From contig NZ_QXEC01000010.1 in assembly GCF_003583405.1 (NCBI RefSeq), positions 142,157 to 206,156 on the forward strand: a DNA stretch of 64,000 bases, read 5' to 3'. The notes below the pieces were generated by a model. It was not told the DNA's origin and did no database searches. It worked only from the letters and a program-made list of their open reading frames with translations. Shown piece after piece: positions 1 through 9,340 of this stretch. Source of the DNA: Micromonospora radicis. Its GTDB lineage: Bacteria > Actinomycetota > Actinomycetes > Mycobacteriales > Micromonosporaceae. Positions within the stretch are counted from its first letter, which is position 1. The number at the start of each line of letters is the position of its first letter. Made by a program: the position numbers and the translations under genes.

Positions 1-164
1 AGGCGAACCGGTCGGTCTCCAAGGCCGAGGCGATCAAGGTGTTCCGGATCCTGCCCCGGGACTTCACCGAGGCCACCGGTGAGCTGACCCCGTCGATGAA
101 GGTCAAGCGTCAGGTCGTCCACAAGACGTACGCGGCGGAGATCGCCGACATCTACCGCGGCTGA
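1..164 (+). CDS. Long-chain acyl-CoA synthetase (FadD15-like), C-terminal fragment
   Basis: Only the last 53 codons are in the window (frame begins at base 3, TGA at 162-164). The translated tail has the pattern of long-chain fatty-acid CoA ligases of the AMP-dependent synthetase family: a short ILPRDFTE segment, then [11 protein letters not shown] with the lysine-rich turn of the C-terminal subdomain, and a helical end. Such enzymes activate fatty acids to acyl-AMP and then acyl-CoA at the inner membrane. A PimB'-like gene follows a few genes later, as beside fadD15 (Rv2187) in Mycobacterium tuberculosis, which supports the call. The N-terminal AMP-binding domain lies outside the window, so substrate range cannot be judged. 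Confidence 0.75.
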   Translation, partial: ANRSVSKAEAIKVFRILPRDFTEATGELTPSMKVKRQVVHKTYAAEIADIYRG

Positions 165-178
165 CTACGATCCGTCAC

Positions 179-1873
179 GTGCCCGCCTCGACATCCGCCC
201 TGGCCCGCTCCCACCCGCTCGCCGCGGCGGCGCGGGTGGTCGTGCTGGCGCTGGTCGCCGTCCTGACCCTGCTCGCCACCCGGGACCTGAGCCAGCTGTG
301 GTGGATCGCCCTGCTCGCGGTCGCCGGGCTGCCCGCCTCGCTGGCCCCCCAGCACCCGGTGATCGGCCCGATCAGCCGGGTGGCCGAGGTGGCGGTGCTC
401 GGCCTGGCGGCGAGCCAGGTCGCGGCGGTCGCCACCATCGGCGGGCACATCGACGGGTTGGGTGCCTCCGCGGTGCTGCCGTACCTGGCGGTGCCGGTGA
501 CCGTCACCGCGCTGCGGCGCCGCTTCCGCGAGGGTGCCGCGCTGATCGCCACGGTGGCCGGCACGCTGCTGGTCGCCGGTGCCTTCACCGAGGTCGGCGG
601 CGTACGCCAGGTGAGCCAACCGGGCTATCTCGCGGTCTGCGCCCAGTGGCTGATCCTGGCCGTGCTCGGCCTGTACGCGGCGCAGACCCTGCACCGGGTG
701 ATGCAGGTCCGCAACGAGGGCAAGCCCCAGCCGTACGCGGAGGCGACCCGGCTGCTGACCCAGCTGCGTACGGTGGCCCGGCAGTTGCCCGGTGCGACGC
801 TGGACCCGGGCGGCATCTCCGAGCACCTGCTCGAAGAGCTGCGCACGGTGGCTCGGACCGACCGGGGGGCGGTGCTGTCCGCCAGCGGCGGCGGGCGGCT
901 GGTGGTGCTCGCCCAGATCGGCGCGGACCGGGTCGACTGGGAGACCACTCTCGACGCCGACTCGGCGATCGCCGACGCGTGGGCCAGCCAGCAGCCGCAG
1001 ACCGCGGCCCGCTCGCAGGCCCGGTCGCATCGCGGCGGTGAGGTGTCGGCGCTGATCGTGCCGCTGGTCGCCGGGGTCCGCACGGTCGGTCTGGTGGTGC
1101 TGGAAGCCGACGCCGCGCAGGCGTACCCGGCACCCGTGATGGCGCAGGTGACCGGGATGACCGGCGCGGCGGCGCTGCGCCTGGAGGCCGCGCTGCTCTT
1201 CGACGAGGTGCGGTCGCTGGCCACCAACGAGGAGCGGCAGCGGCTGGCCCGGGAGATCCACGACGGGGTGGCCCAGGAACTCGTGATGGTCGGTTACGGC
1301 ATCGACAACGCCCTGGCCACCGTGCACGACGACGCCGAGGAGACCGCCGAGAGCCTGCGTACGCTGCGCCAAGAGGTCACCCGGGTGATCACCGAGCTGC
1401 GGCTGAGCCTGTTCGAGCTGCGCAGCGAGGTGGACCGGCACGGCGGGCTGGCCGCCGCGATCGCCGAGTACGCCCGGACCGTGGGCGCCTCCGGCGGGCT
1501 GCGGGTGCACCTGTCGCTGGACGAGTCCACCGCCCGGCTGCCCGCCGCCACCGAGGCCGAGTTGCTGCGCATCGCCCAGGAGGCGGTGACCAACGCGCGC
1601 AAGCACGCCGGAGCGGCCAACCTCTGGGTCACCTGCGAGGTGGATCCCCCGTACGCGCAGATCGAAGTGTCGGATGACGGTCACGGCATAGGTGACCAGC
1701 GCTCGGATGGGCACTATGGTCTTGCGATCATGGCCGAGAGGGCGGAACGTATCCGGGGCCGGTTGGAGATCAGACCGCGTCAGCCCAGTGGGACGACCGT
1801 GGCGGTGGTGGTCGGCTCCTCGCCCCGGCGCGATAACGTTCGCGGTAGCGCCGCCGCAGCAGAAGGGGAGTAA
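179..1873 (+). CDS. Membrane sensor histidine kinase, NarL/DesK type (HisKA_3)
   Basis: A 564-residue sensor kinase. Residues about 15-180 form several hydrophobic segments, giving an integral-membrane input region without a large extracellular loop. Residues about 190-330 resemble a GAF domain. The dimerisation/phosphoacceptor box reads REIHDGVAQE with His near residue 361, typical of HisKA_3. A HATPase region follows with the N-box around residue 471 (QEAVTNARKHA) and the G-box DDGHGIG. The protein autophosphorylates and passes phosphate to the response regulator whose ATG lies 8 bases after this stop. The GTG start is 15 bases after the preceding stop and has no strong ribosome site. The signal sensed is not evident. 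Confidence 0.9.
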   Translation: MPASTSALARSHPLAAAARVVVLALVAVLTLLATRDLSQLWWIALLAVAGLPASLAPQHPVIGPISRVAEVAVLGLAASQVAAVATIGGHIDGLGASAVLPYLAVPVTVTALRRRFREGAALIATVAGTLLVAGAFTEVGGVRQVSQPGYLAVCAQWLILAVLGLYAAQTLHRVMQVRNEGKPQPYAEATRLLTQLRTVARQLPGATLDPGGISEHLLEELRTVARTDRGAVLSASGGGRLVVLAQIGADRVDWETTLDADSAIADAWASQQPQTAARSQARSHRGGEVSALIVPLVAGVRTVGLVVLEADAAQAYPAPVMAQVTGMTGAAALRLEAALLFDEVRSLATNEERQRLAREIHDGVAQELVMVGYGIDNALATVHDDAEETAESLRTLRQEVTRVITELRLSLFELRSEVDRHGGLAAAIAEYARTVGASGGLRVHLSLDESTARLPAATEAELLRIAQEAVTNARKHAGAANLWVTCEVDPPYAQIEVSDDGHGIGDQRSDGHYGLAIMAERAERIRGRLEIRPRQPSGTTVAVVVGSSPRRDNVRGSAAAAEGE

Positions 1874-1880
1874 CCCGAGG

Positions 1881-2549
1881 ATGACCACAAGTCCGACACC
1901 GGCTACCCGTACCAAGGTCCTCCTTGTCGACGATCACGACTTGATCCGCAAGGGCCTGCGGCACGCCTTCGAGCGTGACCGGCAGTTCGAGGTCGTCGGT
2001 GAGGCCGCCACGGCGGCAGAGGGGGTACGGCAGGCCGGCGCGTTGCAGCCGGACGTGGTGATCATGGATCTGCGGCTGCCCGACGGCAGTGGCCTGGAGG
2101 CCACCCGGGCGCTGCGCAAGTCCAGCGCGTCGATGGGCATCGTGGTGCTCACCATGTACGCGGGCGACGACCAGCTCTTCGGTGCGCTGGAGGCCGGCGC
2201 GAGCGCCTTCGTACCGAAGACCGCACCGGCCGACGAGGTGGTCGCCGCCGCCCGGCACGCGGCCTCCTCCCCCAGCGCCTTCACCGCCGCCGACCTGGCC
2301 GAGGCGATGAAGCGCCGGCTGGCTCCGTCCGGCCCGCAGCTGTCGCCCCGTGAGGGCCAGGTGCTGCGGCTGCTCGCCGACGGGATGAGCGTCGCCGGCA
2401 TCGCCAAGCAGCTGTTCGTCAGCGAGTCGACCGCCAAGACGCACATCTCCAAGCTCTACGAGAAGCTCGGCGCGGCCAACCGGGCGCAGGCGCTGATGAC
2501 CGCGCTGCGGCTCGGTCTGCTCGAGGCACCGGACGCACCGAAGTTCTGA
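1881..2549 (+). CDS. LuxR/NarL-family response regulator
   Basis: A 222-residue response regulator. The receiver domain (about 12-130) has the acidic pair DD at 17-18, phosphoacceptor Asp63 (VVIMDLRLPD) and the conserved lysine in FVPKTAP. The C-terminal domain (about 150-215) is a LuxR-type helix-turn-helix beginning LSPREGQVL, with the recognition region SESTAKTHISKLYEKL. It follows the kinase gene immediately, and the upstream AAGGGGAG is a good ribosome site, so the pair is one operon and a cognate system. Targets are unknown. A strong hairpin follows the stop. Confidence 0.93.
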   Translation: MTTSPTPATRTKVLLVDDHDLIRKGLRHAFERDRQFEVVGEAATAAEGVRQAGALQPDVVIMDLRLPDGSGLEATRALRKSSASMGIVVLTMYAGDDQLFGALEAGASAFVPKTAPADEVVAAARHAASSPSAFTAADLAEAMKRRLAPSGPQLSPREGQVLRLLADGMSVAGIAKQLFVSESTAKTHISKLYEKLGAANRAQALMTALRLGLLEAPDAPKF

Positions 2550-2562
2550 CACCGGTCGTCGA

Positions 2563-2605
2563 CGAGGGATCCGGGCCCGCCATCGAGGCGGGCAAGGATC
2601 CCTCG
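2563..2605 (+). terminator. Two-segment hairpin after the response regulator
   Basis: Ten bases at 2563-2572 (CGAGGGATCC) pair with 2596-2605, and GCCCGCC at 2575-2581 pairs with 2587-2593. The two stems are separated by a symmetric GG/AA internal loop, with the 5-base loop ATCGA at the tip. It starts 14 bases after the response-regulator stop. There is no T-run, which is usual for actinobacterial hairpin terminators. Confidence 0.7.
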
Positions 2606-2708
2606 ATCGATTTCCGTCCGCACCGCCGCGCTATGGTCTGGCAACCGAAAGCGGGGCAGAATACCCGCCGGGGCACTGACGCCCCATACGCGTGCGGAGA
2701 GGTGAGGC

Positions 2709-3518
2709 ATGCAGCGGCCGGACTGGGCACCCGAGACCATCGACGTCGAGCGGCCCAGCGTCGCCCGGATGTACGACTACTACCTCGGCGGCTCGCACAA
2801 CTTCGCGGCGGACCGGGCCGCGGCCCAGGCGATGATGGCCGCGGTGCCCGAGGCGCCGCTGATGGCCCAGGCCAACCGCGCCTTCCTGCGCCGGGCCGTG
2901 CAGTTCCTCACCGGCGCCGGGGTCCGACAGTTCCTCGACATCGGCTCGGGCATCCCGACCGTCGGCAACGTCCACGAGATCGCCCAGCGGCACGCCCCGG
3001 ACTCCCGGGTGGTCTACGTCGACGTCGACCCGGTGGCCGTGGCGCACAGCCGGGAGATCCTGGCCGGCAACGACGGCGCGACGGTGGTCCAGGAGGACTT
3101 CCGGCACCCCGATCGGATCCTCGCCCACCCGGACGTCCGCGCGGCACTCGACCTCACCCGGCCGGTGGCCGTCCTGATCGTGGCGGTGCTGCACTTCGTC
3201 CCCGACGACGACCGGCCCGCGGAGTTGCTGCGTGCCCTGCGCGACGCCCTGCCCGCGGGCAGCTACCTGGTGCTCTCCCAGGCCAGCGACGACGGCCGCA
3301 GCGACGCGGAACGGGCCGAGGCGCAGCGGGTCTACCAGCGCACCGACAGCCCGCTGTCGGTGCGCAGCCGGGCCCAGCTGACCACGTTCTTCGACGGCTT
3401 CGAGCTGGTCGAGCCCGGGGTGGTGTGGGTGCCGCAGTGGCGGCCCGAGACCCCGGAGAGCGCGGAGAACGCCGAGCGGGCGGTGTTCCTGGGTGGGGTT
3501 GGGCGGCTCGGTGGGTGA
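2709..3518 (+). CDS. SAM-dependent methyltransferase, DUF574 / Methyltransf_19 family
   Basis: A 269-residue protein with the family-specific N-terminus PSVARMYDYYLGGSHNF, a signature of the S-adenosyl methyltransferase family PF04672 that is expanded in actinomycetes. The SAM-binding glycine motif FLDIGSGIPT is at about 75-84, followed by an acidic strand end (VVYVDVDPVAV) and a post-motif VLHFVPDDD. GGAGAGGTGAGGC lies directly upstream of the ATG. Family members are cytosolic and their substrates are mostly unknown. The stop overlaps the start region of the following GGDEF/EAL gene, so the two are probably translationally coupled. A link to cyclic-di-GMP is inferred from that coupling only. 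Confidence 0.9.
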   Translation: MQRPDWAPETIDVERPSVARMYDYYLGGSHNFAADRAAAQAMMAAVPEAPLMAQANRAFLRRAVQFLTGAGVRQFLDIGSGIPTVGNVHEIAQRHAPDSRVVYVDVDPVAVAHSREILAGNDGATVVQEDFRHPDRILAHPDVRAALDLTRPVAVLIVAVLHFVPDDDRPAELLRALRDALPAGSYLVLSQASDDGRSDAERAEAQRVYQRTDSPLSVRSRAQLTTFFDGFELVEPGVVWVPQWRPETPESAENAERAVFLGGVGRLGG

Positions 3519-5250
3519 CGGTCCGGACGCCCGAGGCCATGCGGGTGCGTTCGCCCGGGCCTGGGCCAAGGCGCTCGCGGGCACCAGCTACCTGCCGATG
3601 ACCCACGCCCAACTGGAACTGCTGCTGCAACGCCTCACCGACCGGCTGGCCGAGGCGCTGCGCACGGAACCGCTCGACCTGCGGGTCGGGCACCGGGTCG
3701 GCACCGAACTGGTGGCCGCGCACATCGCCTCCGCCGAGGCGCTCGGCCGTACCGTGGAGGTCATCCAGCTCCGGCTGGTCCGCGACCTCGACCTGGTCGC
3801 CGACGACATCGACGACCGGATGGCCCGGCTGCTCGCCGCGATCGCCACCGGCTACGCCCGCGCGCTGCGCGACCGCACACTGGACGAACAGGAGTCGATC
3901 CGTCGGGCCGCGTTGACCGCCCGGGCCGACGCGGAACGGGCGCTGCGCGCCAGCGAGGCCCGCTTCCGGCACCAGGCCACCCACGACCCGCTGACCGGCC
4001 TGCCCAACCGCACGCTGTTCGGCGAACGCCTCGCGGCGGTCCTCGACGGGCCCACCAGCGGGGTGCACCGGGTCGGGCTCTGCTTCCTCGACCTGGACCG
4101 GTTCAAACGGATCAACGACTCGTACGGCCACTCGATCGGCGACCGGGCCCTGGTGGCGGCGGCCCGGCGACTCAGCCGCGCCGTCGAGCCCCACCTGGTG
4201 GCCCGGCTGGGCGGGGACGCGTTCGTGATCCTGGTGGAACGCTCCACCGGTACCGGAGACGTGGTGGCCGTCGCCGAGGCGGCCCTGGCCGCCCTCGCCG
4301 AGCCGATCCTCGTCGGCGGGCACGACGTGGCGGTCCCCGCGAGCGTCGGCATCGTGGAGCGGCGGGTCGCGGACACCTCACCGGACGACCTGATGCGGGC
4401 CGCCGGCAGCACCCTGCACTGGACCAAGCTCGCCGGGGGTGCCGGCTGGACGCTGTACGACGCCGAACGCGACCGCCGGGAGCAGGCCCGCCAGGCGCTC
4501 AGCGCAGCCATCCCGGGTGGCCTGGAACGCGGCGAGTTCTACCTGGACTACCAGCCGTTGACGTCGTTGCAGGACGGCTCGCTGCTCGGCGTCGAGGCGC
4601 TGGTGCGCTGGCGGCACCCGCAGTTGGGGGTGCTGGGTCCGGACAACTTCATCGGGCTGGCCGAGGAGACCGGCCTGATCGTGCCGCTCGGCGCCTGGGT
4701 ACTCGCCGAGGCGTGCCGGGAGGCGGTCGGCTGGACGGCCGCCGTGGGCGAACCCCCGTACGTCAGCGTCAATCTGGCGGTGCGGCAGGTCCGCCGCCCG
4801 GGCCTGGTGCAGGAGGTACGTGGTCTGCTCGCGCGTACCGGCCTACCGCCGAACCGGCTGCAACTGGAGATCACCGAGAGCATGATGATGAGCGGCACCG
4901 AGGAGGCGGTACGCGTCCTGCGTGCCCTGGCCGACCTCGGCGTACGCATCGCCATCGACGACTTCGGCACCGGCTACAGCAACCTGGCGTACCTGCGGAA
5001 CCTGCCGGTGACCGAGCTGAAGGTGGCCGGCGAGTTCGTCCGGGGGCTGCGTGCTCCGGAGGCCGCCGACGAGCGGATCCTCGCCTCGCTGGTCTCCCTG
5101 GCCCACGCGCTGGACCTGACGGTGACCGCCGAGGGGGTGGAGACCGTCGGTCAGGCCGAACGGCTGCGGGCCATCGGCTGCGACGCCGGGCAGGGCTGGC
5201 ACTTCGGCCGCCCCGCCCCCGCCGACCACATCCTCTCCCGCATCCGGTGA
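3511..5250 (+). CDS. Cytosolic GGDEF-EAL protein, probable c-di-GMP phosphodiesterase
   Basis: A protein of about 579 residues. An N-terminal helical region (about 1-140) without membrane segments precedes a GGDEF domain whose signature is degenerate, GGDAF at about 234-238. The RxxD inhibitory site is absent (V..H instead). The EAL domain keeps EALVRW (about 362), NLAVRQ, EITES, the DDFGTG pair (about 483), the lysine in ELKVAG, AEGVET and the late glutamine, so most metal and catalytic positions are present. The Asp after the usual LKI is replaced by Ala. The likeliest role is hydrolysis of cyclic-di-GMP with a non-catalytic GGDEF module. The GTG at 3511 overlaps the preceding stop; a GTG at 3493 is an alternative. 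Confidence 0.85.
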   Translation: MGDGPDARGHAGAFARAWAKALAGTSYLPMTHAQLELLLQRLTDRLAEALRTEPLDLRVGHRVGTELVAAHIASAEALGRTVEVIQLRLVRDLDLVADDIDDRMARLLAAIATGYARALRDRTLDEQESIRRAALTARADAERALRASEARFRHQATHDPLTGLPNRTLFGERLAAVLDGPTSGVHRVGLCFLDLDRFKRINDSYGHSIGDRALVAAARRLSRAVEPHLVARLGGDAFVILVERSTGTGDVVAVAEAALAALAEPILVGGHDVAVPASVGIVERRVADTSPDDLMRAAGSTLHWTKLAGGAGWTLYDAERDRREQARQALSAAIPGGLERGEFYLDYQPLTSLQDGSLLGVEALVRWRHPQLGVLGPDNFIGLAEETGLIVPLGAWVLAEACREAVGWTAAVGEPPYVSVNLAVRQVRRPGLVQEVRGLLARTGLPPNRLQLEITESMMMSGTEEAVRVLRALADLGVRIAIDDFGTGYSNLAYLRNLPVTELKVAGEFVRGLRAPEAADERILASLVSLAHALDLTVTAEGVETVGQAERLRAIGCDAGQGWHFGRPAPADHILSRIR

Positions 5251-5296
5251 GCGGACGATCCCCCTGGTCGGCGTCGGCGGTGTGGCAGAGGTCCGG

Positions 5297-6421
5297 TCAG
5301 CCGGCCAGCAGGGCGCCCAGGCGGTGGGCCTGGGTCTCCCAGCGCCATTCCCGTTCCACCCAGGCGCGGCCGGCCGCGCCGAACCTGCGGGCCAGGTCCC
5401 GGTCGGCGAGCAGGGTACTCACCCGGTCGGCGAGTTCGGCCAGGTCCCGGCCGTCGACCACGTAACCGGTCTCGCCGTGTCGTACCGCGTCGGGTGCGCC
5501 GCCGGAGTCGCCGGCCACCACCGGCAGGCCGGTCGCCGACGCCTCGAGGTAGACGATGCCGAGCCCCTCCACGTCGAGGCCGCGGTTGCGGGTACGGCAG
5601 GGCATGGCGTACACGTCGCCAGCCGCGTAGTGGGCGGGCAGGTCGGCGGCCGGGACCGAGCCGGTGAAGACCACCTCCCGTTCGACGCCGGCCTGGCGGG
5701 CCAGCCGCGCCAGGGTCGCCCGGTACGGTCCACCGCCGACGACCAGCAACGCCGCGTCGGGCACCCGGCGCCGGATCGACGGCAGGGCCCGGATCAACAT
5801 GTCCTGGCCCTTGCGGGGCACCAGCCGGGAGACGCAGACCACCACCGGCCGGTCGGCCAGGCCCAGCCGGTGTCGTACGGCGGCGCCGTCGACGGTCGGG
5901 TGGTACAGCTCGGTGTCCACGCCGGGGGCGAGTCGCCGTAGTTCGGTCAGCCCGTCCAGGGCCCGCACGAGCCGGCTGCGGGTGTACTCCCCGAGGTAGG
6001 TGACGACGTCGGTACCCCGGCCGATGCGGCGCAGGGCACCCCGGGCCACCGGCAGCGCCGCCCAGCCGACCTCGTGTCCGTGGGTGAGGGCGACCACCCG
6101 TCGCACCTGGGCCCGGCGCCGCAGCCCGGCGGCGAGCAGACCGAGCGGTGCGGCCGCGCCGAACCAGACCGTGTCACAGTCGTACGCCCGGGCCAGCCGG
6201 GCGGCGCGGCGCGCCACCAGTGGGGTCGGCAACAGCACCCGGGTACGTTCCCGGACGACTTCGAACGGTTGGTCGGCGTCGAACTTCTCGGCGTCGGGCC
6301 AGCTCGACGCGTAGACCACCACCGAGCCCGCCGGCTGGCGCACCGCGAGGTTGTGCACGAACGACTGGATGCCACCGGGCCGGGGCGGGAAGTCGTTCGT
6401 GACCAGCAACGTGCGACCCAT
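5297..6421 (-). CDS. GT4 glycosyltransferase, PimB'-like mannosyltransferase
   Basis: A 374-residue GT-B glycosyltransferase. The N-terminus TNDFPPRPGGIQ matches the start of GDP-mannose-dependent phosphatidylinositol monomannoside mannosyltransferase PimB' (Rv2188c). The donor-binding region has the E-x7-E motif in EGLGIVYLE, followed by ATGLPVVAGDSGG. The expected reaction adds the second mannose to phosphatidylinositol monomannoside on the inner face of the membrane, an early step of PIM and lipomannan synthesis. The ATG overlaps the stop of the M48 protease gene by one base (TGATG). Its position next to a FadD15-like tail matches the mycobacterial order. The acceptor cannot be proved from sequence. 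Confidence 0.83.
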   Translation of the reverse strand: MGRTLLVTNDFPPRPGGIQSFVHNLAVRQPAGSVVVYASSWPDAEKFDADQPFEVVRERTRVLLPTPLVARRAARLARAYDCDTVWFGAAAPLGLLAAGLRRRAQVRRVVALTHGHEVGWAALPVARGALRRIGRGTDVVTYLGEYTRSRLVRALDGLTELRRLAPGVDTELYHPTVDGAAVRHRLGLADRPVVVCVSRLVPRKGQDMLIRALPSIRRRVPDAALLVVGGGPYRATLARLARQAGVEREVVFTGSVPAADLPAHYAAGDVYAMPCRTRNRGLDVEGLGIVYLEASATGLPVVAGDSGGAPDAVRHGETGYVVDGRDLAELADRVSTLLADRDLARRFGAAGRAWVEREWRWETQAHRLGALLAG

Positions 6422-7677
6422 CAACCGGCCTTTCTGGCGTACGCGCGGGCGGCGGCGATCCGCTCCACCGTGGACGGGTGGGAGGCGGAGTAGAGGTACT
6501 CCCAGCGGGGCGGATCCGGATCGGAGAGGTTGACCGCGGAGAGCCGCCGCTGCATCGACTCGAAGGCGGCCGGGTCGCCGGTGAGGGCCAGCGCGTGCGC
6601 GTCGGCGCGGGCCTCGACCCGGCGCGACATCAGCGCCTGCGCCGGGGCGAAGACCAGCCCGGCGACGGTGACCAGGGCGAGCAGCAACCCGAAGGCGCGG
6701 GGCTCGGCGATCGAGTCGACGCCGGCCAGGCGCAGCAGGGGCGGCCACGAGCCGATCAGGTAGAGCGCCACCACGGCGGCCGCGGCGCCGAGCGCGCCGG
6801 TGAGCGTACCGACCGTCACGTCCCGGTCCTTGGCGTGGCCGAGTTCGTGCGCCACCACGGCGGTCACCTCGGCCGGGGTCGCCTCACGCAGCAGGTTGTC
6901 GTAGACCACCACCCGGCGGGTCGGGCCGAGCCCGGAGACGTACGCGTTCACCGCCCGGGTGCGTCGGGAGGCGTCGGCGACCAGCACGTCGCGGACCGGT
7001 ACCCCGTCGCGGGCGGCCAACTCCGTCAGCTGGGTGCGCAGTGGCCCCGGCTCCATCGGCGTGAACCGGTTGAACACCGGTTCCACCAGCACCGGCAGCA
7101 CGAAGGAGAGCAGCACCACCAGGGTCGCCGCACCGGCCGCGCCGAACGCCCACCACCAGCGCGGGGCCAGCCGGACGACGGTGTAGAACCCGAGCAGCGC
7201 CACCGCGCCGATGACGGCACTGACCGCGTACGACTTGAGCAGGTCCACGGTCCAGCCGGTCCAGCCGTTGGTGGCCAGCCCGTACCGGGTGAGCACGGCG
7301 TGCCGCCAGGCGGCGAACGGCAGGGTCACCAGGTCGGCGACGAGCACCACGGCCAACCCGCCGAGGACGGCCTGGGCGGTCCAGTGGTCGCCGAAGGGGC
7401 GCCCGGCCAGCTCGATCAGGCGACCGCCCAGCGGGGTGAGCCCGAGCGCGAGCGCCACCAGCAGCCCGACGCCGAGCGCCAGCCAGCCGCCGGGGCGCAG
7501 CTCGGCGCGGAACTGCCGAGCCTGCCCCACCTGGTCGGCGGGCAGGTCACGCAGCGCGGCGAGCTGGTCTGCCCGGGGCGCCGGAGGACGGCTCCAGGGG
7601 ATCAGCACCAGCGCCGCCACCAGTACCGCGACGCCGAGTCCGGCCAGCGCGAGCAGCGCCCAGCCGCGCGGGCTCAT
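6421..7677 (-). CDS. M48-family integral-membrane zinc metalloprotease (Ste24/CAAX type)
   Basis: A 418-residue polytopic protein with hydrophobic segments near the N-terminus, at about 65-85, 100-125, 150-165 and 175-200, and again after the active site. The zinc motif HELGH is at about residue 277 inside VVAHELGHAKDRD. Upstream is the conserved NAYVSGLGPTRRVVVYD strand of CAAX-type prenyl endopeptidases. A later RRVEARAD segment supplies the probable third zinc ligand. Bacterial relatives act in membrane-protein quality control; the substrate is unknown here. It is the upstream partner of the PimB'-like gene, and the two ends share one base. Confidence 0.9.
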   Translation of the reverse strand: MSPRGWALLALAGLGVAVLVAALVLIPWSRPPAPRADQLAALRDLPADQVGQARQFRAELRPGGWLALGVGLLVALALGLTPLGGRLIELAGRPFGDHWTAQAVLGGLAVVLVADLVTLPFAAWRHAVLTRYGLATNGWTGWTVDLLKSYAVSAVIGAVALLGFYTVVRLAPRWWWAFGAAGAATLVVLLSFVLPVLVEPVFNRFTPMEPGPLRTQLTELAARDGVPVRDVLVADASRRTRAVNAYVSGLGPTRRVVVYDNLLREATPAEVTAVVAHELGHAKDRDVTVGTLTGALGAAAAVVALYLIGSWPPLLRLAGVDSIAEPRAFGLLLALVTVAGLVFAPAQALMSRRVEARADAHALALTGDPAAFESMQRRLSAVNLSDPDPPRWEYLYSASHPSTVERIAAARAYARKAG

Positions 7678-7779
7678 CGTCGTGCTCCGCGTCTCATCCC
7701 GTCGCTCCTGTCGCCATGGGCGCCAATCCTATTGCCCGGCCCGTCGTGGTCCCGTGGGTGTCGAGCACCGCCGGATCGG

Positions 7780-9213
7780 TCAGGACCGGGACAGCCGGCG
7801 CAGCAGCGAGTCCGCGCCGAGCGGGTAGGCGCCGTGTCGGCGTACCCCGTCGGCGACCTCCCGATCGGAGGAGACCACCACCACCGGGCGGCCCGGCGGT
7901 TCGGCCCGGACCAGGCGGCGGATCAGCTCGTCGGCGGTCTCCCCCTTGCGGGAGAACAGCACCCGTACGCCCCGGGGGGCGGGCGGCAGGCCGTGCATCC
8001 GTTCGGCCCCGTCGAAGACCACGGTGACCTCGTCACCGGTCTGCGCGGCGATCCCGCCGAGGCCGGTGATCAACCGTTTGCGTTGCTGCTCCAGGGACAT
8101 CTCGCCGAAGCCGCGCTTGGTCACGTTGTAGCCGTCGACCACCAGGTGCGCGCGGGGCAGGGCGAGCAGTTGGTCCAGCCGGGCCGGGTCGTCGGTGTCC
8201 TGGGCGCGGGCCGCGGCGCCGGCCGAGGTGGCCGTGGTGGCCGTCGAGGAGTCGGCGAAGGCGTCCGCGACGAAGTCGGCGGGCAGTCGGTCCACCGGGT
8301 CGAGGGCCAGTTCGCGGCGCAGCCCGACGGCGGCCTGGCCGATGGTTTCCAGCAGCAGCCACAGCCGGGCGTCGTCGACCGACCGGGCCTCCTTGGCGCT
8401 GGCCCGGGCCACCCCGGCCGCCGCCTCGGCCTCGGCCAGCCGGGCCCGGGCGCGACGAAGTTCGGCGTCGGCGTCGGCCGCCGCCCGCGCGGCCCGGCCC
8501 CGTTCGGTGGCCAGCAGTTCGTTCGCCCTGCGCTCGCGGGCCTGGCTCTCCCGCAGGGTACGGGTGAGCTGCCGGGCCTCCTCGCGCAGCTGACCGAGTT
8601 CCTCGCGGACCCGGGCGAGTTCGTCGCGGAGCTTGTCGGCTTCGACGCGGGCCACCGCGCGGTCGTGCTCGGCCCGGGTGGCCCGCTGCTCGGCCTGGCG
8701 GACCAGTTCGGCCACCACCGCGGTGTCCGCCTCGGCGCGTACCGCCGCACCGCTGGCCTCGATCAGCTCCCGCCAGCCGCGCGGCCGGGCCAGGTAGGCC
8801 AGGGCGGCCACCTCGACCGGGTCGGCGGCCGCCGGTGCCGTCCCCTCGACCACGGCGGTGCCCAGGTCACCGGCGTCGGCCAGGATCCGGGCGGTGACCC
8901 GCTGCCGGAACAGCGGGTCGGCGGCGAGCTGGGCGGCGATCACGGGAGCACCGAGGCGGGCCCGCCGGTTGGGGGCGAACTTGGCGACCCGGCGCAGCGG
9001 TACGGGCACCTCGTCGGCGGGTAGGCCGGGCAGCACGGTGGCGGTCAGCGAGACGATCCGCTGGCGGACCGGCTCGGGCAGGCTCGGCTCGGGCTCCGCC
9101 GCCTCGCCCGACGCGGCGTCGGCTATCCCCTCGGTGGTGTCACCGGCGGCCGGCACGGCGACGACCTGCTCCTCCGGGAGGAGGTTGTCGTCGTGCGGCT
9201 CGGTGAGGGGCAT
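7780..9213 (-). CDS. NYN-domain (YacP/PIN-like) putative RNA-binding nuclease
   Basis: A 477-residue protein. The acidic N-terminus is followed by a conserved helical part (about 50-165). A long charged region (about 170-275), rich in Arg, Glu and Ala with heptad-like spacing, is probably a coiled coil. A C-terminal NYN domain (about 325-477) begins LVVDGYNVTKRG and contains VVFDG and VVVSSDREVADG, the acidic positions of the PIN-like fold. YacP/NYN relatives act in RNA turnover, but the catalytic role of this long actinobacterial form is unproven. It is divergent from the exonuclease/GIY-YIG gene, leaving a 127-base shared upstream region. Confidence 0.85.
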   Translation of the reverse strand: MPLTEPHDDNLLPEEQVVAVPAAGDTTEGIADAASGEAAEPEPSLPEPVRQRIVSLTATVLPGLPADEVPVPLRRVAKFAPNRRARLGAPVIAAQLAADPLFRQRVTARILADAGDLGTAVVEGTAPAAADPVEVAALAYLARPRGWRELIEASGAAVRAEADTAVVAELVRQAEQRATRAEHDRAVARVEADKLRDELARVREELGQLREEARQLTRTLRESQARERRANELLATERGRAARAAADADAELRRARARLAEAEAAAGVARASAKEARSVDDARLWLLLETIGQAAVGLRRELALDPVDRLPADFVADAFADSSTATTATSAGAAARAQDTDDPARLDQLLALPRAHLVVDGYNVTKRGFGEMSLEQQRKRLITGLGGIAAQTGDEVTVVFDGAERMHGLPPAPRGVRVLFSRKGETADELIRRLVRAEPPGRPVVVVSSDREVADGVRRHGAYPLGADSLLRRLSRS

Positions 9214-9340
9214 GTGGCAAGTCTCCCACCGCGACCGGGCCCACCGCCTAGTGAGTGAGCCGATCTCTCATCCTAGACCGGTGGGGACGCCTGGGACGGT
9301 TGGGGCAGGAGTGTCGGACCGGACGGTTAACCTGCCGCCG

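Noticed and set aside
6478..9024. Long plus-strand frame opposite the M48 protease and NYN genes
   Set aside because: Low-complexity Gly/Arg/Gln translation without motifs, crossing two clear minus-strand genes and their intergenic gap.
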